DNA of 45,275 nucleotides, from the IMG/VR virus record IMGVR_UViG_3300021335_000030, positions 1 to 45,275 of that record. One strand, given 5' to 3'. Numbering within the stretch: position 1 is the stretch's first letter; each line of letters opens with the position of its first letter. Positions 17,019 to 26,627 of this stretch are shown here, piece after piece. This DNA comes from a virus. The notes below the pieces were generated by a model that made no database searches, was not told where the DNA came from, and was given only the letters and a program-made list of their open reading frames with translations. The position numbers and the translations under genes were made by a program.

Positions 17019-18263
17019 TTAAACTACTTCACCATTTTCTCTGATGAATTGTACTTCTCCGCCAACAGTATCAAAAACCTTCATCCAGAATTTTTCTACG
17101 GGTTTAAATATCCAACCATATTTATTTTCACCATAATACCACTTGCCATAGCATACTAATGGATCAGCAAATGTTTTTGTTACTACCCACTTTGTAACTT
17201 TAGACTTGCGCATCATAGGAACTAAGACTTCAGCTACTTTATAATAACCTCGTCTATTTCGTTCAGTCATTTTTTCATCACGGTATCTACGAACTACCTT
17301 GTCCATAGTTCCATTACCGTAACGTGCTTCTAACATAATAAAGCAACATACAGCAGCAAGAATGCCCACAACTGCACCGGCAATACCGCCACCAACAACT
17401 GAGGCACCAATCACAGCCGCCGCGGCAGCACCGACAATTGCACCCTTTGCTGCTTCGTCTGCTACAGAGCCGTTTTTGTTTCCTAATAAGCCATCATCAA
17501 TCGGATCATCATCTGGAGGAGCACCAATGGTGTTGAAGTCATCGTCGTCATCCGGGTCTACATGTGGCAATTTACATACTATTTCTGTCGGTGGGTTTTC
17601 AGTCGATTCTTTCGTATCAATAGTTTCTGTATCTTTATCAGTATCATCTACAACATCCGGTTCATCTTCAATCTCCGGCTCAACCCAAACATCAACCTCT
17701 TCTGTCCAAGTAACTGTTCTAGTACCTGTCCTAGCTACAGAATAATAATCAATTCTATAATTTTCAACACCACCGTCACTTGTAAACTCTTGCGTGGCTT
17801 GAGACGTGCTCTCATTTGGGCTGTATTTACTGATGTCTAATACAGTAAAGTTCCTTGTGCCAGCAGGGAAAGATAGCGCATCATTACTTTGAAGATAAAA
17901 CACACCCTCAATAGATCCTGTATCATCAGAATAAATTTCCGACGTTGGACCACCTAAAGCTGTAGGAAATCCAGTTTCTGCAACATATTTTTCCCCAGGA
18001 TTTCTCCTTGCATCGTCTTTCGAAAGATTATAAAAGTCTTCAACAGTAACACTATCAGTACTTACATAGTTTGTCACATTAATATTGTCGAAGAAAAAGA
18101 AATGACGTTCATTGGGTCTTAGACCAGATACTCTAAAGTAAATAAATTTCGGTCTAGCAATAGTCACATCATCAAAACCAGTATAAACTGATCTAGATTT
18201 AGTAACATAATAAGTATAACTCTCTGTGCCCGATCTTGTTACAGTGTTAGTTACATAAGGCAT
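17019..18263 (-). CDS. Structural protein with acidic linker and glycine-zipper hydrophobic segment
   Basis: A 414-residue protein in four parts. The N-terminal ~180 residues form a beta-rich domain (PKFIYFRVSGLRPNERHFFF, residues 38-57). Residues ~190-258 are a strongly acidic linker. Residues ~272-312 are a Gly/Ala-rich hydrophobic stretch (GAIVGAAAAAVIGASVVGGG) that could span a membrane as a glycine zipper. The C-terminal ~100 residues are basic and aromatic (YRDEKMTERNRRGYYKVAEV). I recall this C-terminal block as conserved in marine phage structural proteins, with no assigned role. Because it would be carried on the tail, membrane insertion during DNA entry is one possible job. The ribosome site GGAG is clear. 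Confidence 0.55.
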   Translation of the reverse strand: MPYVTNTVTRSGTESYTYYVTKSRSVYTGFDDVTIARPKFIYFRVSGLRPNERHFFFFDNINVTNYVSTDSVTVEDFYNLSKDDARRNPGEKYVAETGFPTALGGPTSEIYSDDTGSIEGVFYLQSNDALSFPAGTRNFTVLDISKYSPNESTSQATQEFTSDGGVENYRIDYYSVARTGTRTVTWTEEVDVWVEPEIEDEPDVVDDTDKDTETIDTKESTENPPTEIVCKLPHVDPDDDDDFNTIGAPPDDDPIDDGLLGNKNGSVADEAAKGAIVGAAAAAVIGASVVGGGIAGAVVGILAAVCCFIMLEARYGNGTMDKVVRRYRDEKMTERNRRGYYKVAEVLVPMMRKSKVTKWVVTKTFADPLVCYGKWYYGENKYGWIFKPVEKFWMKVFDTVGGEVQFIRENGEVV

Positions 18264-18275
18264 TCTTTTCTCCTA

Positions 18276-21200
18276 TTAGTACTGAGTACTATTATCGTAA
18301 TCTGATAGGTCGCCGTTAACAGCAACTTCTGATACAGATCCATTATTAACTGTTCTTCTTATATAGTAATTATCATGATCAGGAATCATTTCTAATGTAC
18401 CTGTAAATCTAGCTAATTGTTGTCCATTAACAAAACTAGGAGATGAAGCTATCGCTTGATCAATTAAAACTTCTTCATCAAACTTAGGATAAATTAATGA
18501 GCCATATCTCTTTGTTCCGCTTGACATATCAGAATCATAATATAAAGCAATATCCCTTTGAAGCGCTCTTGGAAGCATATAACCTTTACTTCTCTTTAGT
18601 GCAGCCTTATAATCTAAGTTAGGATTGACTAAAGACATTTTATGCGTTTCAAAGTTATCAGCAAAAAGTCCTGTTGATATACGCTCTAAACCATTTTCAT
18701 CAATAACTGTTAAATTTGCAGTATTTAGTTCTGATAATGTTAGAGTTGAAATAATTTCTAAGTTATCTATTCTCTTTTCAAGAGAACGGATATCAGTCAT
18801 TTTATATCCTCTGTTTACTATTTCTAATCTAGTAAAATCATTTTTAGTTTTTGTATAAGGATTTAAAAATACATAATTTAATCCTAGATAACCATCAGGA
18901 ATCTTTGGTGCTTTCAAAAATTCAACACCAGCCTGTGTTGCAATTCTTTCAATTCCTCCATTATCATTCATGACAAGTAGATCGATACGGCCAGTGTAGT
19001 AATCTACTTCACTGATTGATACAATATCTCTGTTTCTTGGAATGCGCAGTCTCTTATCGAAAGTTCCACCAGAATTTATTGTAGATCTAAAGTCAATTAC
19101 GTTAGCTAAATTTTCGGATCTAGTAGAATTAGTTATAGTTAAATCAGGTATAGCACCATAATCAATACCATTATAAGAATTAACACTATAAAAATCTCCA
19201 GTACCATGTAAATAATAACTATATGAAACAGTTATGGTTGATGCTGGAGTAGTATATCCTGTAATTAATTTGAGCGTTTCTGCGCCATAAAAACTAGCAT
19301 TAGTTTTTGTATTTAAAGTAAATTTGTATGTAATATTTTCACTAGTTGTGTCGTCAATTACACTAGTAATTGTACGAACATCAGTTTTAGACAGGGTCGC
19401 TATACCATTAACTACTGAAATAGATTCTGTATGAGTATCATTCGTTTTAGGAATGCTTGTTCCTGTTGTATTCACATATGCTAAAAGAGATACATCTTTA
19501 GAAGCAGTTAGGCCAGAAATTTTAACCTCTGTTGTTCCAGCACCGCCACTATCAATTGTCAAAGAAGTTGTAACTTCTCCAGCACTGTCATAAGACAAAA
19601 TCCACTCTGATTCATCAGCAAAATCTTCATCAGCAGCATTTGTTTGGAATACCGCCTCACCAGCTCCATTAGTAGTGGTTGTCAAAACATCAGCAACTGT
19701 CATACTAACAGTTCCTGTTATTTCTTTAGTAAATTTTTCAGGCAATCTAAATAACATAGAAGTCTGATCAGGATCAATAATTTGTGATCTATTATCAATC
19801 AAATCTATGTTTGCTTTGTTAGCTGCATCAGATCCAAAACTTTTAGCTGTACCAATATCTCTAAGTACACCAGACCCATTTGAATCTACATTTATATCAA
19901 ACATATGAACTCTAAAGTTCGTGCTATTTACTTTATCAATGGATCTAATTCTAGCTGTGCCTAACGATGTACCTTGTAAATCAGCTGAATCGTAAATATT
20001 AACAGTAGTATAATCACCTACTTTTGATACTAGTCCAGTTAAATTTGCTGATGTTACTGGATAGTAATTACCGTAATTAGCAGCAACATTTTCTGTAGTT
20101 ACAGTTTTTTTGTCAGATGTAGTTCTTGGTTTTGGAACTCTTATTGATGTGTTAGTACTTTTTTCTATTCTGTAACCATTAACAAATGCAACCCCTGGTT
20201 TTATAATGTATCGAAGATACGCATCGTCGCTGTCACTCAATACTTCTAAACTTAATCTATCTTTTTCTTTTGATACAAAATCACCACTGATATCAGCAGT
20301 TCTTCTAGCTAGGGTATCACCCAAAGTATTCAGAATATTATCGTTATATTGTAATGGTTCGACAGCACCATTTCTTAATCTTAATAATTTTATAAATGTT
20401 TCTGTGTCTTCATCGACATTACTCAATAAGTCTAGAGTTAATTTAATTCTATAGCGGTCTGCACCTGGAGATGTTAAATTAGGAGTAGAACCGGCATTGT
20501 CATACAAAGCTAAATCATCTGACACAGTTACTATTTCTTCAGTAACTTTATAAACAATAGTATCATTGGGAGATTGTGAATACTTAGATAAAACCAATGA
20601 TTGTTTTGGTACAAATACAAAATGACCTGATTGAAAAACTTCTGTGCTCGGAACATTAATTATTGAAGCTCTACCGGTAGCTGGGTTAGCAACCGTGTTG
20701 ATTGATTGAACTGTTAGTGTTCCTAAATCAGTTGTTAGATCTTGACCAGCGGCTAATCCTAAAATTGTTTCTGTATCGGCGGATCTAGATGTATCATTTG
20801 CATCAACTACAGAATACAATATAGTTGCTGGATCAGCACCAGTAGCTGGGATAACCTTTAAAATAGTAATTTTTACACTTAATGGATTTGTGGCATAAGT
20901 GTTTTCTAATTCAGTATAATTAGTAGGAAGAGCATTTGTAGACGTATCTAACTTAGCAAAAAATACAGAGAAATCTTTCAGCTGAGCTGTACCAAGATTT
21001 CCTGAAATTACGCTACTTTCTTTAAAGAGATAACGTCCCAGTCTTTCAATTTCTTTATTAATAATAGTTTGTAACTGAGTAAGCTCACGAGCTTGCAGTG
21101 CACGACCACTATTAAATACAATTCTATGATAGTTATCACTATCACGAAAGTCATCTTTGTAGTTACTTAGAAACGTATTTTTTAAAACTGTAGTAGCCAT
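18276..21200 (-). CDS. DUF4815-type virion structural protein (974 aa)
   Basis: The largest protein in the window. The N-terminus (NTFLSNYKDDFRDSDNYHRI, then FNSGRALQARELTQLQTIIN) is the signature of the DUF4815 family, found in T4-like phages of marine bacteria next to gp8. The middle has many beta repeats and the C-terminal part includes a helical segment 'DIRSLEKRIDNLEIISTLTL' near residue 805, probably a trimer coiled coil. The family is regarded as virion structural; its position between gp8 and peripheral proteins suggests that it takes the place of T4 gp10-like wedge/fibre-socket proteins. That equivalence is my inference. The ribosome site precedes the ATG at 21200. Confidence 0.68.
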   Translation of the reverse strand: MATTVLKNTFLSNYKDDFRDSDNYHRIVFNSGRALQARELTQLQTIINKEIERLGRYLFKESSVISGNLGTAQLKDFSVFFAKLDTSTNALPTNYTELENTYATNPLSVKITILKVIPATGADPATILYSVVDANDTSRSADTETILGLAAGQDLTTDLGTLTVQSINTVANPATGRASIINVPSTEVFQSGHFVFVPKQSLVLSKYSQSPNDTIVYKVTEEIVTVSDDLALYDNAGSTPNLTSPGADRYRIKLTLDLLSNVDEDTETFIKLLRLRNGAVEPLQYNDNILNTLGDTLARRTADISGDFVSKEKDRLSLEVLSDSDDAYLRYIIKPGVAFVNGYRIEKSTNTSIRVPKPRTTSDKKTVTTENVAANYGNYYPVTSANLTGLVSKVGDYTTVNIYDSADLQGTSLGTARIRSIDKVNSTNFRVHMFDINVDSNGSGVLRDIGTAKSFGSDAANKANIDLIDNRSQIIDPDQTSMLFRLPEKFTKEITGTVSMTVADVLTTTTNGAGEAVFQTNAADEDFADESEWILSYDSAGEVTTSLTIDSGGAGTTEVKISGLTASKDVSLLAYVNTTGTSIPKTNDTHTESISVVNGIATLSKTDVRTITSVIDDTTSENITYKFTLNTKTNASFYGAETLKLITGYTTPASTITVSYSYYLHGTGDFYSVNSYNGIDYGAIPDLTITNSTRSENLANVIDFRSTINSGGTFDKRLRIPRNRDIVSISEVDYYTGRIDLLVMNDNGGIERIATQAGVEFLKAPKIPDGYLGLNYVFLNPYTKTKNDFTRLEIVNRGYKMTDIRSLEKRIDNLEIISTLTLSELNTANLTVIDENGLERISTGLFADNFETHKMSLVNPNLDYKAALKRSKGYMLPRALQRDIALYYDSDMSSGTKRYGSLIYPKFDEEVLIDQAIASSPSFVNGQQLARFTGTLEMIPDHDNYYIRRTVNNGSVSEVAVNGDLSDYDNSTQY

Positions 21201-21209
21201 GATCTACCC

Positions 21210-22553
21210 TTAAAGTTGAATAATAATTTTAACATCTTCAGTCTGATCAGCAGACCTAGTCACCGAAAGGTTTCTATTATCTATATAGTGCATTTCACCT
21301 GAATATACGTCAAAACCAGGTACAATATTTGCTGAATCAGCTGTTCTATTAGCTGTAGCAGTTGATGTTGTTACAATTTCACCATCGGTAAATGATTTAA
21401 ATCCAGTTGTTTCAGTTTGGTGATACCAAATAGTTGTAGAATCGTCATAAAAATCAATATAAGCTTGTGCAGCAGAAGATGCACCAGTAATTAATTGATC
21501 CGCTTGGAAATCATCAGTTGCTGATAATCTCATTTGTTTTAGTGCCAATGCTGTGTTACCTGTAAATGCAGCGGTAGAATCATATTGCAATGGATTTTTC
21601 AACAACGCTAATTGTCTGAAATCGTTACCAGTTACAAACACACCTTCTTCAGTACCGTCAGCCAAAACATTAAAGTTGACTGCTCTTCCTCTTAAATCTC
21701 TTGTTGGATCAGCACCAATACCAGCAGGTGGAGCAAAAACTGGAACTATTGTAGCACCAGTACCACCGCCACCACTTATTGTCACATTGGCGTAATCATA
21801 ACCAGAACCAAATGGGAAACCACCAGCTGATTCATCAACTTCTATCGCGCCGATTGTATTAGAAGATGTTACAACAGCTCTAGCGTGAGCACCTTTACCA
21901 TTACCTACGATAGTGATAGTAGGTGTACCTGTGTAACCACTACCAGCAGCTGTTACTCTATAGCCAATAATTTGGCCTGCAGTCGCTGCTTGTTGAACTA
22001 AATACTGGTTATAGTAAGCATCGCCCGGAGCAGCTGAGTCAATTAATTGGACAGGCATAAAGTTAGCTGTTAAAAATCTTGTAGCGTCACCTGCAGAAAT
22101 TGTATACAAATATTTCCAGATATACCCATCTGAAAGTTCTGTTAAAGTTGTAGCAGATGTGCTTGTAGGTTGTACAGTGGATGTAACAGCATTACCATTA
22201 GAGTCTTTACCCTGACGAATACAAACATAAACGTTATTCTCATCTGTTATAACATAATAACGTGAAGCTTGACCTACTGAGTTATCGTTATACTGTTGAT
22301 ATGTTGTACCTGATGACCAGTTGTATCTTGTAACAACGAGTGAAGTATCTAGTACAGCTTTAATAGACTGCATCTTATATCTAAACTGACGAATCTCGCG
22401 TTCAGTATTAGCAGGTGTTGGAGGAGTATCAGTACTATCCCACGCTTCTGATGCACCAAGTGCAATGTAATATCGATTAGAAGAATCCTCAAACTCTGTA
22501 AGAAGAGAATTTACTAATTGATTTTTAACTCTATCTGTAATTATTGCTACCAT
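21210..22553 (-). CDS. 8: Baseplate wedge subunit gp8
   Basis: A homologue of T4 gp8, which joins the baseplate wedge with gp7 and gp10. Conserved points: an N-terminal helix and 'YYIALGASEAWDSTDTPP' (T4 has FITFGRSEPWSS), 'ITDENNVYVCIRQ', 'DGYIWKYLYTI' (T4 DGYVWEYLFEI), 'FRQLALLKNPL' (T4 FRQISIITNPL), and the end 'YSGEMHYIDNR ... DQTEDVKIIIQL' (T4 HSGEMIYMENR ... DQTEEINILFTF). At 447 residues it is longer than T4's 334. The extra part, roughly residues 190-275, is a Gly-rich insert with 'GSGYTGTPTITI' that also occurs in the gp53 homologue here. It follows the fibre gene by 12 bases. Confidence 0.9.
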   Translation of the reverse strand: MVAIITDRVKNQLVNSLLTEFEDSSNRYYIALGASEAWDSTDTPPTPANTEREIRQFRYKMQSIKAVLDTSLVVTRYNWSSGTTYQQYNDNSVGQASRYYVITDENNVYVCIRQGKDSNGNAVTSTVQPTSTSATTLTELSDGYIWKYLYTISAGDATRFLTANFMPVQLIDSAAPGDAYYNQYLVQQAATAGQIIGYRVTAAGSGYTGTPTITIVGNGKGAHARAVVTSSNTIGAIEVDESAGGFPFGSGYDYANVTISGGGGTGATIVPVFAPPAGIGADPTRDLRGRAVNFNVLADGTEEGVFVTGNDFRQLALLKNPLQYDSTAAFTGNTALALKQMRLSATDDFQADQLITGASSAAQAYIDFYDDSTTIWYHQTETTGFKSFTDGEIVTTSTATANRTADSANIVPGFDVYSGEMHYIDNRNLSVTRSADQTEDVKIIIQL

Positions 22554-22565
22554 GTTCTTATCTCA

Positions 22566-23585
22566 TTAAACTATTGCTATGCCGTTACCGGCTGAGTCTG
22601 TACCGATCATATGCCATTTATTCTCAACACTTTCATAAATAAACTGTGACATGGCATTTGGAGCTAATCTAACGTTACCAGCTGCCATTAGAGCTCCAGC
22701 ACCTGAATCTGCTTCAAGAGTTGCTGTTGCTGTGCCTCTATTTAGAATAATCTTTAATTCACCACTAACACTACCATCTCTAATAATAAAGTTTTGTGCA
22801 GATGTTGGATTCAATACAATAAACGTATTTTTTTCCATATCTCTATCGCCAGAGGAATCCATTTGCGCGCTGGCATAGGCTATCTTGCCAAGTCTAGTTA
22901 CACCTGTACCTTTATTCTCTATATTAATACCTACATTTGTATCAGTACCAGTTGCTGAAATTGTTGGCCTATTACCAGCAGCAGCATTAGCTAGTGTTAG
23001 TTCATTTGCTGCAGAAGCTGTAGCTGTAACCTTTAATAGTTCGGCACCATTCACGTCTTGAATAGCTGTACCAATTTTTGGTGATGTCAGCGTTTTATTT
23101 GTTAACGTCTGTGTCTGTGCATTAAAAGTTAATGTATCACTATCAGCAAGTACCGGTAAGTTAATATTAATATTTTTTGATGTTAAATTACCAGGTTTTA
23201 TGTTATAAGTGTGACTAGCATTTGTATCATTAATAACGATACCATCTAAAATAGGATTATTTAATGTAGCACTATCTAATGTTTTATTTGTCAGCGTTTG
23301 TGTTGCGGTGTTTATTGTTACTGTTCCAGCTGAATCAGGTAAAGTAAAGATAAGTTTTGAAGCCCCTTCAGTATGAGTAAGAATAGAATTATTTGTTACA
23401 CCTATATACTCTAAACCACTGTCAACTAATCTAACGGCAGTTGTAAGAGATGTACCAGAGTCACCTCCACCCAATTGTGAATACAATTCAATAAAGTTTT
23501 CATTAATTTTAGTACCAGCTGTACGAAGTGTATCACCTGTTCCATCATTGGCAGTTGAGCCGGTATTAAGATTTTGCCTTGCCAT
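22566..23585 (-). CDS. Fibre-like wedge-associated structural protein (339 aa)
   Basis: It begins 'NLNTGSTANDGTGDTLRTAG' and continues 'TKINENFIELYSQLG', a motif widely found at the N-terminus of T4-like fibre and gp10-like proteins and thought to bind the baseplate. The body has three 'QTLTNKTL' repeats typical of beta-shaft fibres and a C-terminal cap (MSQFIYESVENKWHMIGTDS). It lies between the gp7-like and gp8 genes, and has its own late promoter at 23611-23618 and a GAGGA ribosome site. Its position suggests a fibre attached to the wedge; the receptor is unknown. Confidence 0.65.
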   Translation of the reverse strand: MARQNLNTGSTANDGTGDTLRTAGTKINENFIELYSQLGGGDSGTSLTTAVRLVDSGLEYIGVTNNSILTHTEGASKLIFTLPDSAGTVTINTATQTLTNKTLDSATLNNPILDGIVINDTNASHTYNIKPGNLTSKNININLPVLADSDTLTFNAQTQTLTNKTLTSPKIGTAIQDVNGAELLKVTATASAANELTLANAAAGNRPTISATGTDTNVGINIENKGTGVTRLGKIAYASAQMDSSGDRDMEKNTFIVLNPTSAQNFIIRDGSVSGELKIILNRGTATATLEADSGAGALMAAGNVRLAPNAMSQFIYESVENKWHMIGTDSAGNGIAIV

Positions 23586-23610
23586 AGGGTTTCCTCAATT
23601 TACTTAAGAG

Positions 23611-23618
23611 TATTTATA
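23611..23618 (-). promoter_or_regulatory. T4-type late promoter TATAAATA
   Basis: A perfect TATAAATA on the minus strand between the stop of the gp7-like gene (23625) and the ATG at 23585, 25 bases before the start. It would begin a unit of fibre protein, gp8, DUF4815 and the genes after them. Confidence 0.75.
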
Positions 23619-23624
23619 ATAGTT

Positions 23625-24629
23625 TTAGTAGGTTCCAATTGAATCATACCAATCCTGATCTAAAGTTTGTTGTCTTCTTGTTGTATCCATTGTTACTGCT
23701 GTGCCATCAGAATCATTATCATCAAATGTTGGCAGTGACGGTGATAGAGCAGTAAGAATATTTGGATAGCTACTATCAAGTTCAGATAGTGTCTGATCAG
23801 AATCAAGTGGTAGTAGATCAACACGGTAAGTTGTGCTAGCACTATCGATAAGACCAGTGAGATCTGCCGAAGGCTGGCTAGTAAGATCAAACAGAGCTTC
23901 ACCAGTTGTAACAACATCTGTAGAAACAACCTTAGCAATTTCAGGCATCAGTGTGCTTACACCAGTTGTATTGACTGACGCAATTTGAACCTGCCCTCCC
24001 AAATACATTCCAGCAGGATGAACAAATAATTTATAGACCTCTCTCCAATTGTCAAGAGGAATGTCTGACTTAATCAGAATTGCTAAGGTTTGATATAACT
24101 TATCATCAGTTAAAAATCTTTGAGATTCAGCACCAATCTTCGAAGCACTTGATAATATTTGTTCTCCAGCTGCATTACTACTGTCTAGAGTGTAATCAAC
24201 TAATGGTCCGACTTTAAACACCTGCTCTTTTGGGTATGATACTTCTGGATCTGTTCCAAAAAAAGCTCTAAAGAACTGTTGAATACTATATCGAGTACCT
24301 TTAGATCTGTATAGAATATTAGAAAACTTTGAAGCTTCACGTTTGTTAATAAATCCACCAAAGTAAGCCTGTCCTAGTAGAATCTCATCTTCAATATATT
24401 GTAAGAGTTCAGTATCAACCTGTGTTAGATCACGTGAACGATATAAATCTCTTACTTTTTGGTCTGGATTACCAGTCTCTTCCATCCATTCATAATAAGC
24501 TTCAAGTAGTGAAATTAAATTTGGATAGTCATCAATAAAATGTTCAGGTAATACATTAGTAACTTCAGAACGCTGAAGGTTTAAATCACGCCTATTATTA
24601 TCTCTGAGTGTTTTATCTAATTGTGTCAT
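23625..24629 (-). CDS. 7: Baseplate wedge protein, short gp7 homologue
   Basis: It matches only the C-terminal third of T4 gp7 (T4 1032 residues, here 334). Corresponding points: 'LISLLEAYYEWMEETGNP' (T4 FEAFCEAYIQYLSDGYG), 'INKREASKFSNILYRSKGTR' (T4 LNADKRDAVARFFESRSYDF), 'IQQFFRAFFGTDPEVSYP' (T4 YKFLFKVLYNEEVEIE), and 'NWREVYKLFVHPAGMYLGG' (T4 RWKSDVIRFVHPVGFGFIA). The last ~80 residues are acidic and Asp-Ser rich. T4 gp7 forms the backbone linking the gp6/gp53/gp25 core to gp8 and gp10; the part kept here is the core-binding part. The ATG overlaps the gp6 stop (TAATG at 24629). Confidence 0.75.
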   Translation of the reverse strand: MTQLDKTLRDNNRRDLNLQRSEVTNVLPEHFIDDYPNLISLLEAYYEWMEETGNPDQKVRDLYRSRDLTQVDTELLQYIEDEILLGQAYFGGFINKREASKFSNILYRSKGTRYSIQQFFRAFFGTDPEVSYPKEQVFKVGPLVDYTLDSSNAAGEQILSSASKIGAESQRFLTDDKLYQTLAILIKSDIPLDNWREVYKLFVHPAGMYLGGQVQIASVNTTGVSTLMPEIAKVVSTDVVTTGEALFDLTSQPSADLTGLIDSASTTYRVDLLPLDSDQTLSELDSSYPNILTALSPSLPTFDDNDSDGTAVTMDTTRRQQTLDQDWYDSIGTY

Positions 24630-26626
24630 TAATCATTCGCTGTTGTTATAATAGCATTAGCAGCTGAAACATCAGCATCATAAACAAGTATATTATTTCT
24701 CGTCGGAGCTATTGAACTTTGATTAGCTGGAGTAACAGAAAGTTTTATATAATTAACAGAACCTACAATTGACGTTGGTGTAAAATAAGTAAGTGTTACA
24801 ACTCCAGATGCTGCAGCATAAGATCCTAAGTTATCGACAATCACGTCGTTTGTGCCATTAGCAATAATTCTTAATGTGTTACTACTCAATGCGTTTTCTA
24901 TTCTACATGAAACACCTTCATAAATGAATGATGAACTTGTAACACGAAGGTTTACATCATCTGGAGCAGCAATAGCTGTGGGGAATCTTAGAGTAAATGT
25001 ATTCTCATTAGCTAATGAGCTAATAGATGTTCTGATCGATGTATACGAACTAGTAGAATATTTTGCAATCAATGAAGCTGCTGTATTATAATTATTTTCA
25101 TTTATTAAAGCTATAGCAGCGTTTAAATCAGAATTGGGTATTGTAAAATTAGTTAGAGTTTGAATAGTACTAGAAATAGAAGGAGCAGTCGGTACAAACC
25201 GTTGTTGCATTTTTACTTCTGCTCTCGATGACAGAATAGCTGGATTAGACTCATCAATTAATGTTAATAGATTAGATCTTCTAAATGACTGATCAAAACC
25301 ACCAGTATTATCGGTAAAGTATTGTGATATGATATCTAAAACATTTGATTGTACAGCATTGACTGTTAGCGAAGTTAATTTTGGATTGAAGTCAAAGAAG
25401 TTTTGTACTTCGACGTATGTAGTCACAGGATCTGCGAATCTCAGCCTAAATGATATAACAGCTAAGTCGTCTGACAATTGTGTTATGCCCAACTTTGTAT
25501 TAGCTTGCGTCAACGCCGTAACATCATCTTCGAATAAAATAGAAACATAAACCGCACCAAACTCAGGATCTAAGTTATCCTCTCCGCCCCATGCTTTAAT
25601 ATCTTTGATGAGTGTAGAATAGTTACGAAGAATAAGAGAAGAATAATCAGCAGCTGTCACCATTCTGTTTTGTGTCGCATACTGAAATGGTGCGTTCTTA
25701 CGAATTGATTCTATAGATTCTTTAGTGTCTCCACCAACACTGTTTGTGATAGTTGTAACAGTTAAAGATGCACCACTAATACCGCCACCTGTATAAGTAC
25801 TTGCTGGTGTAAATGTAGTTGCACCGTTAGCTGGATCACCTTTAGTAGAAAGATATAAAACCTCAATCTTAGCCCCAGCTTGTGGGGCAACACCAAATGT
25901 TTCACCGTCGCCAAATGAAAGTTCAAAGTAACCATTAGGTGCTTCTTTTAGGATGTAAATTGTCGACTGAGCATTAATAGTTGTGGCGTTGATAATGTTA
26001 GTATATACAGCAAACGTTGAACTAGTTGTGCTTTCGTAAACACGAACAGTCACAGTATCAGCATCAATATTTGTATCAGGTATAACATAAGTAGGATTGT
26101 CTTCGTACTCACCAACTAGGAATGTCTTAGTCTTTTGAGTACCCTCGTAAATAGGCAGCTCATTTGAACCATTAGCTGTTACAAACTCGTAGAATCCTGT
26201 CCCATCATCTGTAGCATAGTAGGTTTCAATTGTTTGAAATGTATAGTTTACATCATCAACCGAAGTTGTAAATGTTGTTCTAGCTGGTAATGAAATAACA
26301 GCATCACGGCCAGCATCAGAGGATGATAGACTAATATTTACTGTAGCCTGTGCTGCTGTGTCAGTATCAGGAATATAACCAATTCCCTCGGCAAGAGACA
26401 CAACAGAACTTCTTAATTGTGCAGTACTCAGATAAGATTCGTTAAGTGCAAAGTTTGCAACCAACGAGTTGAAGTGCGTATTATAAGCTAACACATCAAG
26501 GATGTTAGAAAGACCAGAGGCTTCGAAGTTGTAGTCTCTAAACTCTTCTCTAGCAGCTAGGTAGGTCTTTAGATTATTTTTGATATTTGTAAAATCTAAA
26601 GCGGTTGAAGCTATTGTTGTTGCCAT
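24629..26626 (-). CDS. 6: Baseplate wedge subunit gp6
   Basis: It has the same length as T4 gp6 (665 versus 660 residues) and the gene order gp25-gp6-gp7 is kept. The N-terminal region 'AREEFRDYNFEASGLSNILD' and 'LAYNTHFNSLVANFALNESY' matches the gp6/baseplate J-like family. The central part has beta domains including 'FTTSVDDVNYTFQTIETYY', and the C-terminal part, near residue 375, 'YVSILFEDDVTALTQAN', matches the helical dimerising region. In T4, gp6 dimers form the inner ring that holds the wedges together and starts the change from hexagon to star on infection. The start overlaps no other gene (1 base gap to gp25). A ribosome site AAGGTTAAG lies upstream. Confidence 0.9.
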   Translation of the reverse strand: MATTIASTALDFTNIKNNLKTYLAAREEFRDYNFEASGLSNILDVLAYNTHFNSLVANFALNESYLSTAQLRSSVVSLAEGIGYIPDTDTAAQATVNISLSSSDAGRDAVISLPARTTFTTSVDDVNYTFQTIETYYATDDGTGFYEFVTANGSNELPIYEGTQKTKTFLVGEYEDNPTYVIPDTNIDADTVTVRVYESTTSSTFAVYTNIINATTINAQSTIYILKEAPNGYFELSFGDGETFGVAPQAGAKIEVLYLSTKGDPANGATTFTPASTYTGGGISGASLTVTTITNSVGGDTKESIESIRKNAPFQYATQNRMVTAADYSSLILRNYSTLIKDIKAWGGEDNLDPEFGAVYVSILFEDDVTALTQANTKLGITQLSDDLAVISFRLRFADPVTTYVEVQNFFDFNPKLTSLTVNAVQSNVLDIISQYFTDNTGGFDQSFRRSNLLTLIDESNPAILSSRAEVKMQQRFVPTAPSISSTIQTLTNFTIPNSDLNAAIALINENNYNTAASLIAKYSTSSYTSIRTSISSLANENTFTLRFPTAIAAPDDVNLRVTSSSFIYEGVSCRIENALSSNTLRIIANGTNDVIVDNLGSYAAASGVVTLTYFTPTSIVGSVNYIKLSVTPANQSSIAPTRNNILVYDADVSAANAIITTAND

Positions 26627-26627
26627 G

